Positions 34,973-43,796 are shown, counted from the first letter of the stretch. The stretch is DNA of 64,000 bases from Rhodospirillales bacterium (GCA_017644185.1 JAEPMA010000001.1:496001-560000); one strand, 5' to 3'. Program-made: numbers and translations. The notes: generated from the letters alone by a model not told the origin.

Positions 34973-35938
34973 ATGTTTGGTGGTTCAAACGGTGTTAAAC
35001 CGCATAAGATCGGCTTCGTGCTTTTGCCCGAATTTACGATGATTGGCTTTAGTGCGGGTGTGGAACCTTTCCGAATCGCGAACCGCTTGGCAGAGAAATC
35101 CCTCTATGCCTGCGATGTCTATTCGGAAGATGGAAATCCGGTCATGGCCAGCAATGGCTTGTCGGTAAACGTCGATGGGTCTATCGCGGATGCGGAGGGC
35201 CTCGAGACGATTTTCGTCTGCTCAGGCCTCAACGTAAAAAATTATTTGTCCAAGGGACTGATCCAGAAGTTGCGGCGGTTGGCCTCTCATGGGACGGGGA
35301 TCGGGGCGATCTGTACCGGTACGGAAGTCCTTGCGAAAGCAGGACTCCTGGATGGTTACAGTTGCACGATCCACTGGGAAAACATGCCTTCGTTTATCGA
35401 GGACTACCCCGAGCTCGACGTCGTTACCGAACTGTTTGAGATCGACCGCAACAGGTATACCTGCGCCGGGGGCACGGCGGCGCTCGATCTGTCGCTTCGT
35501 CTGATCGCGCTGCACTATGATGCGGCGACGGCTGCAGCGGTGGCGGATCAGTTGATCCATCACCGGATACGAGAGGGGGACGAAGGCCAACGGATGGAAT
35601 TGCGGACCCGCCTGGGGGTATCGCACCCGAAACTGCTGGCGGTGATCCAGCAGATGGAGGAAAGCCTGGAGGAGCCGGTCAACTGTGCGCAACTGGCTGC
35701 AGGTGTCGGCTTGTCGACCCGGCAGTTGGAGCGTCTGTTTCGAAAGTATCTGGGAACGGCGCCAACCAAATATTATCTATCGCTGCGTCTTAGCCGGGCA
35801 CGGTTTCTGCTGAGACAGACAAGTCTGCCAATCCTCTCCATCGCGCTCGCCTGCGGATTCGTGTCTGCGTCGCATTTTTCGAAATGCTACCGCGAGCATT
35901 TCAACCGGACCCCCAGCCTGGAACGCCGTACGGCCTAA
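34973..35938 (+). CDS. GlxA/GbdR-like AraC family transcriptional regulator
   Basis: A 321-residue regulator. Residues about 10-180 form a DJ-1/PfpI-like (class I glutamine amidotransferase-like) ligand domain (IGFVLLPEFTMIGFSAGVEPFRIANRL, GIGAICTGTEVLAKAGLL). Residues about 215-318 form an AraC DNA-binding domain with two helix-turn-helix units (CAQLAAGVGLSTRQLERLFRKYLG and ILSIALACGFVSASHFSKCYREHF). GbdR, which responds to glycine betaine and dimethylglycine, has this architecture. The gene lies beside methylated-amine catabolic genes, so a betaine-type inducer is a reasonable inference. Its stop overlaps the convergent MATE gene by 4 nt. Confidence 0.88.
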   Translation: MFGGSNGVKPHKIGFVLLPEFTMIGFSAGVEPFRIANRLAEKSLYACDVYSEDGNPVMASNGLSVNVDGSIADAEGLETIFVCSGLNVKNYLSKGLIQKLRRLASHGTGIGAICTGTEVLAKAGLLDGYSCTIHWENMPSFIEDYPELDVVTELFEIDRNRYTCAGGTAALDLSLRLIALHYDAATAAAVADQLIHHRIREGDEGQRMELRTRLGVSHPKLLAVIQQMEESLEEPVNCAQLAAGVGLSTRQLERLFRKYLGTAPTKYYLSLRLSRARFLLRQTSLPILSIALACGFVSASHFSKCYREHFNRTPSLERRTA

Positions 35939-37251
35939 ATGTCGCGCTGAAGCTTCGGCAACAGGACGCCGAGAGTAATGGCCCGGGCAGCCATCAGGAT
36001 CGCAAAGGCGCCCCACAGGCCGTGATTGCTATACGTCGGGACGAGTAAGGGTAGCGATACGAGATAAATCAACAACGACAGGATCATCGCGTTGCGCATT
36101 TCGCGCGACCAGGTGCAACCGATGAAGATCCCGTCAAGTTGGAAACTCCAGACCGAGATCACGGGTAGCAAAATGCTCCAGGTCAGATAAATGCGTGCCG
36201 TTGCCCGGACGCCTTCGTCGATTGTCAGGGCATCGATCATATAGGGACCGCCCAGCGCGGTCAGAGCACTGAACACGACCGCCAACAGAAATGCCCATGT
36301 TGCCGTCGTACGGATTGCTGCACTGAAGTTTTTTCGGTTGCGGGCGCCCTTGGCTTCGCCGGCGAGTGCTTCTGCGGCGGTTGAGAAACCGTCCAGACCG
36401 TAGGCCGTAAGGACCTGGATGTGCAGCAGAATGGCGTTCGCCGCCAGCACGGTGTCGCCCATGCGTGCGCCGATGGCGGTCAGAATGACAAAAACAGCCT
36501 GCAGGCACATGGACCGGACGAAAATATCACCATTGACGCTCAGCATGCGCTTGATTGGTGCCGCTTGCATGATCTGTGCGAGATCGAAGCGGCCGCCCAT
36601 CGTATTCAGGTGCTTGCCTGCCAGATAAAGCCCGAGAATCACGGCCGTCGTTTCCCCAGTCACCGTCGCCCAAGCGACCCCCGCCACGCCCCAGCCGAGC
36701 CCCATGACGAACCACACGTCCAGCACCGCGTTGATCCCGTTCATGTATATCTGCGTGATCAGCGCGGCTTTGGTATTCTGGGTCCCGAAAAACCAACCCA
36801 ATAACGCATAGTTCGCGAGCGCTGCAGGTGCAGACCATATCCGAATTGAAAAATACTCTTCCGTGAGCGGGCGTACGCTGTCGCTGGGACCGACGATCAT
36901 GCTTGCGACTTCGAATATGGGCCACTGAAGTATGACCATCAAAGCCCCGAGAACGCCGCCCAGCATCAGTGCGCGCACCAGCCAGGTGCGGACTTCCCGA
37001 CCGTCGCGGGCGCCGAATGATTGGGCGGTCAGGCCGGTTGTGCCCATCCGGAGAAAGTTGCACCCATGATAAAGCAGGTTGAAAATCAAAGCGCCCACGG
37101 CCACGGCGCCGACGTATTCCGGACCGGGAAGCCGGCCAACCACCGCCGTATCGACGATCCCGAGGATCGGCACGGAGACATTGGTGACAATGACCGGCAA
37201 CGCAATCCGCCAGGTGCGGCGGTGCCAGTATCTGGAGTCTTGGGCAATCAT
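35935..37251 (-). CDS. MATE family efflux transporter
   Basis: A 438-residue, 12-helix transporter of the MatE superfamily. It starts RRTWRIALPVIVTNVSVPILGIVDTAVVGRL, a good match to the DinF/NorM-type first helix, and has the related repeat after residue 225. It is the last gene of the minus-strand run that begins with the corrinoid protein and is 54 nt after the ASKHA gene. A role in exporting a by-product or a drug is not evident from sequence. Confidence 0.88.
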   Translation of the reverse strand: MIAQDSRYWHRRTWRIALPVIVTNVSVPILGIVDTAVVGRLPGPEYVGAVAVGALIFNLLYHGCNFLRMGTTGLTAQSFGARDGREVRTWLVRALMLGGVLGALMVILQWPIFEVASMIVGPSDSVRPLTEEYFSIRIWSAPAALANYALLGWFFGTQNTKAALITQIYMNGINAVLDVWFVMGLGWGVAGVAWATVTGETTAVILGLYLAGKHLNTMGGRFDLAQIMQAAPIKRMLSVNGDIFVRSMCLQAVFVILTAIGARMGDTVLAANAILLHIQVLTAYGLDGFSTAAEALAGEAKGARNRKNFSAAIRTTATWAFLLAVVFSALTALGGPYMIDALTIDEGVRATARIYLTWSILLPVISVWSFQLDGIFIGCTWSREMRNAMILSLLIYLVSLPLLVPTYSNHGLWGAFAILMAARAITLGVLLPKLQRDI

Positions 37252-37305
37252 AAGGTTTGGTAGGCGGAAACCGCCAGGAACACAACGTTCCTGCTGGCGT
37301 GATGG

Positions 37306-39342
37306 TCAGGCGCGAGAGCGGCGCCGACGCCGACGTCCTTCGTCAGCCTTGGCCAGAACAGGAGCCAGCATGCGTACTTTGGTAAGTTCCGGAACTTCCG
37401 CTTCCAGTTGCGGGTAGGCGGCATCGGCGTGGGGCAATGCCATCGCCTTGACGAAGTGCTCCTGGAAACGGGGCTCAACCGCTGTTTCGACCTTGGTGAT
37501 CGTCTTGACGATGCGCTGGATATCGTCACGGCTTTGCTGGTTCAAAAGGGCAATACGGGCCCCGGTGCCGGCCGCATTGCCGGCGGCGTAGACGCGATCA
37601 AGGCCACAATCCGGTATCATCCCGAGGACCATCGCGTACTTGGGATCGATGTGCGTCCCAAATGCACCCGCGAGCACGATCCGGTCGACGTGATCGACGG
37701 CCATCTTGTCCATCAGCAGCGCGGCACCGGCATAGAGCGCCGCTTTGGCGAGTTGGATCGCGCGGACATCATTTTGGGTCACCGAAATCCGGCTCTCCCC
37801 GTTATGAATAAGATAGGAGAAGGTTCGCCCATCCGATTCAACGCGGGCTGAGCGGGCCGCGAGTGCACCGTCAATCGTACCGTCCGTCCTGAGAATGCCG
37901 GCAAGCAGCATCTCACCAAGGACCTCGATGATGCCGGACCCGCAAATCCCAGTAATGCCGATCCTTTCGGCCTCTACATCAAAGCCGTCTTCGTTCGACC
38001 ATGCATCGCATCCGATAATCTTGAAGCGCGGTTCGAGTGTTTCCGGGTCGATACGTAATCTTTCGATGGCGCCAGGCGCAGCGCGCTGCCCACAGGAAAT
38101 CTGAGCGCCCTCGAACGCGGGCCCAGTTGGGGATGATGCCGCGAGAAGTTCATACCGATTCCCGAGGACGATTTCTGCGTTCGTGCCGACATCGACGATC
38201 AACGTCATTTCGTCTCGGAGGTGCGGCTCTTCCGACAGGATCACCCCAGCGGTATCCGAACCTACATGTCCGGCGATACATGGCAACATATAGACACGTG
38301 CATCCTCATTGACCGTGTCTAGGCCGACCTCGGTCGCCCACATCGTCATTCCCGAACTGGTCGCGAGAGCGAAAGGTGCGCCACCCAGCTCAATAGGATT
38401 AATGCCCAGGAACAAGTGATGCATGATCGGATTGCCGACCACCGTCATGTTGAGCACGGCATCAGGCGTCACGCCGGACGTGTCGATGACATCCTTCGCA
38501 AGGTCACTAACGGCGCGGCGCACGCTTTCGATCAGGTGATCTTCGCCACCCGGGTTCATCATGATGTAGGAAACCCGGCTCATCAGATCTTCACCGAAAC
38601 GAATCTGCGGGTTCATCGTCCCGTCGGATTCCAGGACTTCGCCTGTCGCTAGGTCGCAAAGATGCGCGGCAATGGTCGTGGAGCCGATGTCGAGCGCGAT
38701 CCCGTAGGCCTTGTCCTTAAAGCCAGGCCAGACGGCGGTGATGCGCAATCCCCGGTGAACCGCGACCGTCACTTTCCAGTCGCCTTGCCTGAGCGCGCTC
38801 TGCAAGTTGCGCAACACGCGCATATCAATTTCTTCGAGCCCCTTCACATCCCACTGTTCGTCGAGCGCTTTTAAAAGGCGTTCGAAATCGCCGAGCGGAT
38901 TGTGCATGTCGGGTTCGTCGACAACGCAGTAATGCAGGCGGATCGCCGGGTCCATGACGATGTCCCGGACCTCGGCGCGCTTGCGGACGACTTGTTTGTG
39001 AACCTGGCTGGAAGCCGGCACATCGATGACAACATCGCCCCACAAAAGCGCATGGCAACTCAGCCGCCGTTCGGGGGCAAGGCCCTTACGTGCATCAAAC
39101 AGGTTCTCGGGTTCGCCACGTGGGCTGATGTTGGTGGCCGAACTTTGAATACCGTGCTTGGAAAACTCGCCCTCTGCGACGACAACTTGGCAGCGGCCGC
39201 AAATGCCACGTCCACCGCAAACACTATCGATATCGACGCCGAGTTGACGCGCACAATCTAAAATAGGGGTCCCGACGGGAAAACGACCGCGGCGGCCTGA
39301 CGGCATGAATGCTACGAAAGCGCTGTTTTCCTTAAGTGGCAC
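37306..39342 (-). CDS. ASKHA/ferredoxin-domain corrinoid activation protein (DUF4445; RamA-like)
   Basis: A 678-residue two-part redox protein that should reductively reactivate the Co(II) corrinoid to Co(I) with ATP. The N-terminus is a [2Fe-2S] ferredoxin domain (residues about 8-100; Cys pattern VCGGRGICGRCQ and a distal RLSCHA). Residues about 215-630 form an ASKHA ATPase (ALDIGSTTIAAHLCDL, LIVDVGTNAEIVLGNRYELL, GICGSGIIEVLGEML, LAGAFGTHIDPKYA). The last nine residues contain seven Arg (RRRRRRSRA). The start is a GTG at 39342. It lies 23 nt after the methyl-THF methyltransferase gene, in the corrinoid operon. Confidence 0.88.
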   Translation of the reverse strand: MPLKENSAFVAFMPSGRRGRFPVGTPILDCARQLGVDIDSVCGGRGICGRCQVVVAEGEFSKHGIQSSATNISPRGEPENLFDARKGLAPERRLSCHALLWGDVVIDVPASSQVHKQVVRKRAEVRDIVMDPAIRLHYCVVDEPDMHNPLGDFERLLKALDEQWDVKGLEEIDMRVLRNLQSALRQGDWKVTVAVHRGLRITAVWPGFKDKAYGIALDIGSTTIAAHLCDLATGEVLESDGTMNPQIRFGEDLMSRVSYIMMNPGGEDHLIESVRRAVSDLAKDVIDTSGVTPDAVLNMTVVGNPIMHHLFLGINPIELGGAPFALATSSGMTMWATEVGLDTVNEDARVYMLPCIAGHVGSDTAGVILSEEPHLRDEMTLIVDVGTNAEIVLGNRYELLAASSPTGPAFEGAQISCGQRAAPGAIERLRIDPETLEPRFKIIGCDAWSNEDGFDVEAERIGITGICGSGIIEVLGEMLLAGILRTDGTIDGALAARSARVESDGRTFSYLIHNGESRISVTQNDVRAIQLAKAALYAGAALLMDKMAVDHVDRIVLAGAFGTHIDPKYAMVLGMIPDCGLDRVYAAGNAAGTGARIALLNQQSRDDIQRIVKTITKVETAVEPRFQEHFVKAMALPHADAAYPQLEAEVPELTKVRMLAPVLAKADEGRRRRRRSRA

Positions 39343-39365
39343 CGCCGTCCTCTCTCGTAGGTTCG

Positions 39366-40268
39366 TTAACCGCGTCTGCGACGCCGGCCCTCGCGGCGTC
39401 CGGCACCCTCAGCCCCCTCTGCGGCCGGTTCCCGGAACTTGCGGATCCATCGGCCGCAATTCGGATCGTTACCCATCACGACATTTGCACCCATGATACC
39501 CTGCATTTCGGGGTCGTGAAGCGGATTTGTAATGGCCGACGTCATGCCCGCACCGATGGCCATGGCGAGGAAGCTGGAATTCAGACCGTGCCGGTTCGGC
39601 AGCCCGAACGAGAAGTTCGATGCGCCACACGTCGTGTTGACCTTAAGCTCTTCGCGCAGCCGGCGGATTAGGTGCAGAACGTTGCGGCCGGCATCGTTGA
39701 GTGCGCCGACGGGCATGACCAAAGGATCTACGACGATGTCTTCCTTCGGGATGCCATAATCCGCAGCGCGCTCGACGATTTTCTTGGCGACATCGAACCG
39801 CACGTTAGGGTCTTCGGAGATGCCGGTCTCGTCATTGGAAATCGCAACGACGGCGGCGCCGTATTTCTTGATCAACGGCAGCACAACTTCGAGGCGCTCC
39901 TCTTCACCGGTGACCGAGTTGACCAGCGCCTTCCCCCGATAGACCGAAAGACCAGATTCCAGTGCTGCCACGATCGAGCTATCGATCGAGAGCGGCACAT
40001 CGGTCAAGGACTGGACCAGTTGTACGCACTCGGCAAGGATCTTGGGTTCGTCGGCGAGAGGAATGCCGGCGTTCACGTCCAGCATATGTGCACCCGCTTC
40101 GACCTGAGCCAGGGCATCGGACTCGACGCGCGAATAATTGCCTTCGGCCATTTCCGCGGCGAGGAGTTTACGGCCCGTTGGGTTGATACGCTCACCGATG
40201 ATGACGAATGGCTCGTCAAAGCCGATGACGACTTCCTTGGAGGCGGAGCTGACTACGGTTCTGGTCAA
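39366..40268 (-). CDS. methyltetrahydrofolate:corrinoid protein methyltransferase (pterin-binding family)
   Basis: A 300-residue TIM-barrel of the DHPS/MeTr superfamily. The folate-binding motifs are IIGERINPTGRKLL near the N-terminus, AHMLDVNAGIPLADE, PLSIDSS and KTTCGASNFSFGLPNRHGLN-like NTTCGASNFSFGLPNRHG. The family moves methyl groups between 5-methyl-THF and a corrinoid protein; in a catabolic setting it would run from corrinoid to THF. The final 13 residues (GAGRREGRRRRRG) hold seven Arg and lie outside the barrel. It is in the operon between MTHFR and the corrinoid activator. Confidence 0.88.
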   Translation of the reverse strand: MTRTVVSSASKEVVIGFDEPFVIIGERINPTGRKLLAAEMAEGNYSRVESDALAQVEAGAHMLDVNAGIPLADEPKILAECVQLVQSLTDVPLSIDSSIVAALESGLSVYRGKALVNSVTGEEERLEVVLPLIKKYGAAVVAISNDETGISEDPNVRFDVAKKIVERAADYGIPKEDIVVDPLVMPVGALNDAGRNVLHLIRRLREELKVNTTCGASNFSFGLPNRHGLNSSFLAMAIGAGMTSAITNPLHDPEMQGIMGANVVMGNDPNCGRWIRKFREPAAEGAEGAGRREGRRRRRG

Positions 40269-40363
40269 TGCGGTAACTCCTGAAAAAGGGCGGTACAGGC
40301 TATCCCTGATTGGCCCTGTAAATAACGATTCTGCGGCCTGTTAACTGTTCAAAACACGACCTT

Positions 40364-41410
40364 TCACGTATCGGCAACGGCGAGTTTCTCGGCCTCACGC
40401 TCGGCGAATTCGATGGCCGCGGCGTCACCCGGATTAAGCTCGCGCCGCCACGGTCTCCGATCCTTGAGAACGCCGGACTCATGGACGATATCAGCCACAA
40501 ATTCCTCCTGGCGATAGGCCATGACATGGATCCCCGAAACACCTTCGATGTCGCGAATCTCCTGCATCAGATCGATGCAGAGACGTTTGCCTTCCTGTTT
40601 CTGGTTCTCCGCGCCCTCAAGCCGCTGAATGATTGCATCCGGAATGTGGACCCCGGGTACGTTGGAGCGGATCCAGCGTGCCGTTTTGGCAGACGCCAGC
40701 GGGCCGACGCCGATCAGGATGTAGCATTGTTCGTGCAATCCCATGTCGCAGACCCGCTTCATATATTCCTTTAACATCGGGATGTCGTAGCAGTACTGGC
40801 TTTGAACAAACTGCGCACCGGCTTCGATCTTTTTCTTCAGGCGAAGTGGGCGGAAGTCGTAAGGCGGCGCGAACGGATTGATCGCCGCGCCCAGAAAAAC
40901 CCGCGGCGGATCCGTGATCTTGCGGCCGGAAAGGAAGCGCCCCTCGTCACGCATGGTGCGGATGGTCTCGAGAAGCGACATGCAATCGAAATCGAAGACC
41001 GGTTTGGCACCCGGTTGATCGCCCGCCTGAACGCCGTCACCGGTCAGGCAAAGGATGTTAGATACGCCCATCGCAGCCGCGCCGAGGACATCGCCCTGGA
41101 TGGCGATCCGGTTCCGGTCGCGGCAGGAAATCTGCATGATTGGTGCGTAGCCGACACGCGTCAGGAGCGCACAGATTCCGACGCTCGACATATGACAGTT
41201 GGCGCCGGAACCGTCGGTGGCGTTGATCCCATCAACCCAGCCGTCGAACACACCACCACGCTCATACACTTCGTTGGGGTCGGCGCTGTCGGGCGGGTTT
41301 AGTTCGGCGGTGATGGCGAATTCGCCGCGCCGGAGAATACGCTCCAGCCGTCCGCGGGAAGAGTGGCCTTCGGGTACGACGGAATAATCCTCGTAACTCT
41401 CCGCGTTCAT
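40364..41410 (-). CDS. methylenetetrahydrofolate reductase (MetF-like)
   Basis: A 348-residue MTHFR family TIM barrel. Motifs: FAITAELNPPDSADP at the entry, DGINATDGSGANCHMSS, ILCLTGDGVQAGD (FAD-binding TGD), FVQSQYCYDIPMLKEYM and ILIGVGPLASAKTARW. In the corrinoid operon the likely direction is oxidation of 5-methyl-THF to methylene-THF, feeding one-carbon oxidation. It overlaps the MetV-like gene by 4 nt, so the two products probably form a complex. Confidence 0.88.
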   Translation of the reverse strand: MNAESYEDYSVVPEGHSSRGRLERILRRGEFAITAELNPPDSADPNEVYERGGVFDGWVDGINATDGSGANCHMSSVGICALLTRVGYAPIMQISCRDRNRIAIQGDVLGAAAMGVSNILCLTGDGVQAGDQPGAKPVFDFDCMSLLETIRTMRDEGRFLSGRKITDPPRVFLGAAINPFAPPYDFRPLRLKKKIEAGAQFVQSQYCYDIPMLKEYMKRVCDMGLHEQCYILIGVGPLASAKTARWIRSNVPGVHIPDAIIQRLEGAENQKQEGKRLCIDLMQEIRDIEGVSGIHVMAYRQEEFVADIVHESGVLKDRRPWRRELNPGDAAAIEFAEREAEKLAVADT

Positions 41411-41955
41411 TGTGCTGCTTCCCGGGCTGCATCCCGCTCAGCGGCTTTTCTTGCCGTAACGCGAAGCCAGGCGGAACTGTTGCGCAGGCTTTGGTCGACC
41501 GGTTTCTGTACTTTGAGAATGTTATCGGAGGCATGCATACGCTGGCTACCCTGCCACGCCTGCACCCAGACGCACGGCATATCCGGTTCGACCTCGCAAT
41601 TGCCGTTGGCGCGCACGCCGCCACACGGGCCGTTGCGGAGTTGTTTGGGGCAGTTCATCGGGCACGACATGCCCGTGTCGGAAAGTGCGCACTGGCCGCA
41701 CATCCGACAATCGAACAGAAAGCTTTTGACGGATTTCTCAACCAGCATCACCGGATACTCGACCCGTTTATAGCCGATGGCGTTCCAGACCGGGTGGAGC
41801 TTCAAGAACACGTCTGCGAGGGCGTTATAGACGCCTTCGAACAACCGTGCGCGACGTACCGACCAAAGTCGGATCGAATAACGTGCCCGCTGGCGCCGGA
41901 CGTGACTGGTATCGCTCGGCTTGTATGCGGTTACGGGAGCAGGCGGCTTTTTCAT
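41407..41955 (-). CDS. methylenetetrahydrofolate reductase C-terminal domain protein (MetV-like)
   Basis: A 182-residue cysteine-rich protein. Residues about 75-140 carry at least eight Cys in a compact pattern (CRMCGQC, SCPMNCPKQL, GPCGG, NCEVE, PC), as in the MetV/PF12225 module fused to or paired with MTHFR in acetogens, where it binds metal or Fe-S clusters. This suggests that the MTHFR upstream is of the MetVF type, with an electron carrier other than free NAD(P)H. ATGA overlap with the MTHFR gene and a 4-nt overlap with the gene before it. Confidence 0.83.
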   Translation of the reverse strand: MKKPPAPVTAYKPSDTSHVRRQRARYSIRLWSVRRARLFEGVYNALADVFLKLHPVWNAIGYKRVEYPVMLVEKSVKSFLFDCRMCGQCALSDTGMSCPMNCPKQLRNGPCGGVRANGNCEVEPDMPCVWVQAWQGSQRMHASDNILKVQKPVDQSLRNSSAWLRVTARKAAERDAAREAAQ

Positions 41956-42263
41956 GCCGAAGCCTCTTCATCATAACCTTTGCCGGCGACGAGCGATTTG
42001 ATGCGCGCATCGTCGTATTCGGCTTCCAGGCGCGCCTGCCAGGCCGATGCTTCGGCCTCGATATCCTCGCCGCATTCGTAGCCGCTGACGCGCCGCCAGT
42101 CCGCAAGATATACGTCGGTACCAATCGCGTTCGCCCGCATTGCCGCCAGATCGATGGCTTCCTGGAAACGGGCATGGAGTTCACGCTTAGCGGTCTGCCG
42201 ACCCTGTTTCACAATCACCTGCGCCGGAATGTCACGCCAGTATACGATGGTCGCCTGAGCCAT
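41952..42263 (-). CDS. virulence-factor-domain protein (PF13769-type), corrinoid operon
   Basis: A 103-residue soluble protein starting MAQATIVYWRDIPAQVIVKQGRQTAKREL. The ATG at 42263 is chosen because AAAGGAG lies just upstream; a start at 42335 would run deep into the DUF1638 gene. The family name virulence factor is historical and says nothing about function. It recurs next to DUF1638 and MTHFR genes in alphaproteobacterial C1 loci. It overlaps the DUF1638 gene by 32 nt and the MetV-like gene by 4 nt, so it is tightly co-translated. Confidence 0.78.
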   Translation of the reverse strand: MAQATIVYWRDIPAQVIVKQGRQTAKRELHARFQEAIDLAAMRANAIGTDVYLADWRRVSGYECGEDIEAEASAWQARLEAEYDDARIKSLVAGKGYDEEASA

Positions 42264-42861
42264 CGGCCACTCCTTTCTTTGCCTGTTCGGTGATAAAATC
42301 GCCGAGCCCGCCGTAGCCGGTAAAATGGTATTCATATGCGAGGCCGAGACGGTCAGCTGCGCCTTCTGCTTTTTGCTGGAGATCGGGGTCTTCGGTCTGC
42401 GCCAGGTAGATCAGGCGTTTGTAGTTGCCGAAATAGATTTCCTCGAGTTCCGGATGCTGATCGATCCCGAGACCCTCGATGATGAGACGGTCGAAGAAAC
42501 GCACCAGATAGTCGGTCAGGTAGAACGTGCCGACTTCGTCCTCGTGCATATTTTCGAAAGTCCGTTCGCCGGCGTAAAATGCGTAGCAATGGGCGCCGCC
42601 GATGCGTTCCACCCCTTTCTCCGATAGGAGCTCATCCAGCATCCCGCCGGTGCCGCAATCGGCGTATAGGGCGACAATGCGCTCATACTTTCCTTCGTTG
42701 GCGTCGATCTTGCGCCGCATTTCCCCCGGAATACGGTCCGGGCGGTTATGCAGGTCCGCCGGCAGGCACGTCAGGTCGATGCCCTTCAGGTCTCCGGCGT
42801 CGATAACCCAACCGATTTCCCGGGCGAGGGCGCCACAAGCGATGACCAGAAGGGGGCGCAT
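42232..42861 (-). CDS. DUF1638 domain protein
   Basis: A 209-residue protein. It begins MRPLLVIACGALAREIGWVI at 42861; the longer frame to 42993 starts with low-complexity sequence inside the corrinoid gene's 3' end and is rejected. Family-typical stretches are LPADLHNRPDRIPGEMRRKI, YADCGTGGMLD, and GTFYLTDYLVRFFDRLI. DUF1638 proteins accompany corrinoid methyltransferase genes in methanogens and anaerobes, but their activity is unknown. The conserved Cys residues (CGAL, DCGTGG, HCY) might bind metal or cofactor. Confidence 0.83.
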   Translation of the reverse strand: MRPLLVIACGALAREIGWVIDAGDLKGIDLTCLPADLHNRPDRIPGEMRRKIDANEGKYERIVALYADCGTGGMLDELLSEKGVERIGGAHCYAFYAGERTFENMHEDEVGTFYLTDYLVRFFDRLIIEGLGIDQHPELEEIYFGNYKRLIYLAQTEDPDLQQKAEGAADRLGLAYEYHFTGYGGLGDFITEQAKKGVADGSGDHRILA

Positions 42862-42883
42862 CGGCAGACGGCCCGTACCCGTA

Positions 42884-43609
42884 TCAGCTCGACGCCAAGG
42901 CCGAGCCTTGACGGCGCGACATCCAGTCTTTTGCCGTGTCGACGGCAACGGCCGCATCACGGCAATAGGCGTCGGCACCGATGTTGTCGGCAAACGCCTC
43001 GTTCAGGGGCGCGCCGCCGACCAGAACGATGTAGTCGTTCCTGATGCCTTTCTCGACCATGGTGTCGATAACGACTTTCATATAGGGCATGGTCGTGGTC
43101 AGAAGCGCTGACATACCAAGGATATCCGGCTGGTGCTCCTCCAGCGCCTTGAGATACGTGTCGACGTCAATGTTGATGCCGAGATCGACAACCTCGAAAC
43201 CAGCGCCTTCCATCATCATCCCGACCAGGTTTTTGCCGATGTCGTGGATATCGCCCTTTACGGTGCCGATGACCATTTTGCCCATTTTGGGCGCACCGGT
43301 CTCAGCCAGAAGGGGGCGAAGCACGCCCATGCCGGCTTTCATGCTGTTGGCCGCCATGAGCACTTCCGGGACGAACAGGATGCCGTCGCGGAAGTCGATG
43401 CCGACGATGCGCATGCCCTCGACCAACGCCTTGGTCAGCACGTCATAAGGGGTCCAGCCGCGCTCCAGCAGAATCTCCGTGCCCTCGACGATTTCGTCGG
43501 CGAGGCCGTCATAAAGGTCATCGTGCATCTGCTGCACGAGTTCTTCGTCATTCAGTTCGGAAAGGATGATATCGTCATCTTCGTCGGCCACAAGTATTCT
43601 CCCAGCCAA
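42884..43609 (-). CDS. corrinoid (B12-binding) methyl-carrier protein, MtbC-like
   Basis: A 241-residue methyltransferase cognate corrinoid protein. A four-helix B12-binding-2 cap (about residues 25-105) is followed by a Rossmann B12-binding domain. The cobalt-ligand signature DxHxxG is GDIHDIGKN, with His122. The N-terminal 20 residues extend beyond the usual family start and are acidic: 15 Asp/Glu against one Arg in the first 42 residues. It would carry the methyl group between the MttB-type enzyme (61331) and the THF methyltransferase (39366). First gene of the corrinoid operon. Confidence 0.9.
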   Translation of the reverse strand: MAGRILVADEDDDIILSELNDEELVQQMHDDLYDGLADEIVEGTEILLERGWTPYDVLTKALVEGMRIVGIDFRDGILFVPEVLMAANSMKAGMGVLRPLLAETGAPKMGKMVIGTVKGDIHDIGKNLVGMMMEGAGFEVVDLGINIDVDTYLKALEEHQPDILGMSALLTTTMPYMKVVIDTMVEKGIRNDYIVLVGGAPLNEAFADNIGADAYCRDAAVAVDTAKDWMSRRQGSALASS

Positions 43610-43763
43610 AATCGGCCTGTCTCGGAGGCCGCAATTTCACTGAATAAGACCATAGCATACCTTGTGGCTGTTCATTTGCAGACACGAATTAGAATTGTTG
43701 CGACATCCATGTTCGCCAATGGCTAAAAACGCGGGGAATCGTGACTGAGCGGGCGTTTGCGGC

Positions 43764-43796
43764 AAAAAAAGAAGCCGGGGCAAATGCCCCGGCTTC
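43764..43796 (-). terminator. rho-independent terminator of the BCCT gene
   Basis: A perfect 12-bp inverted repeat (43771-43782 with 43785-43796, AA between) followed on the minus strand by seven T (the seven A at 43764-43770). It lies about 40 nt after the BCCT stop and separates that transcript from the corrinoid operon, which therefore needs its own promoter in 43610-43763. Confidence 0.85.
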
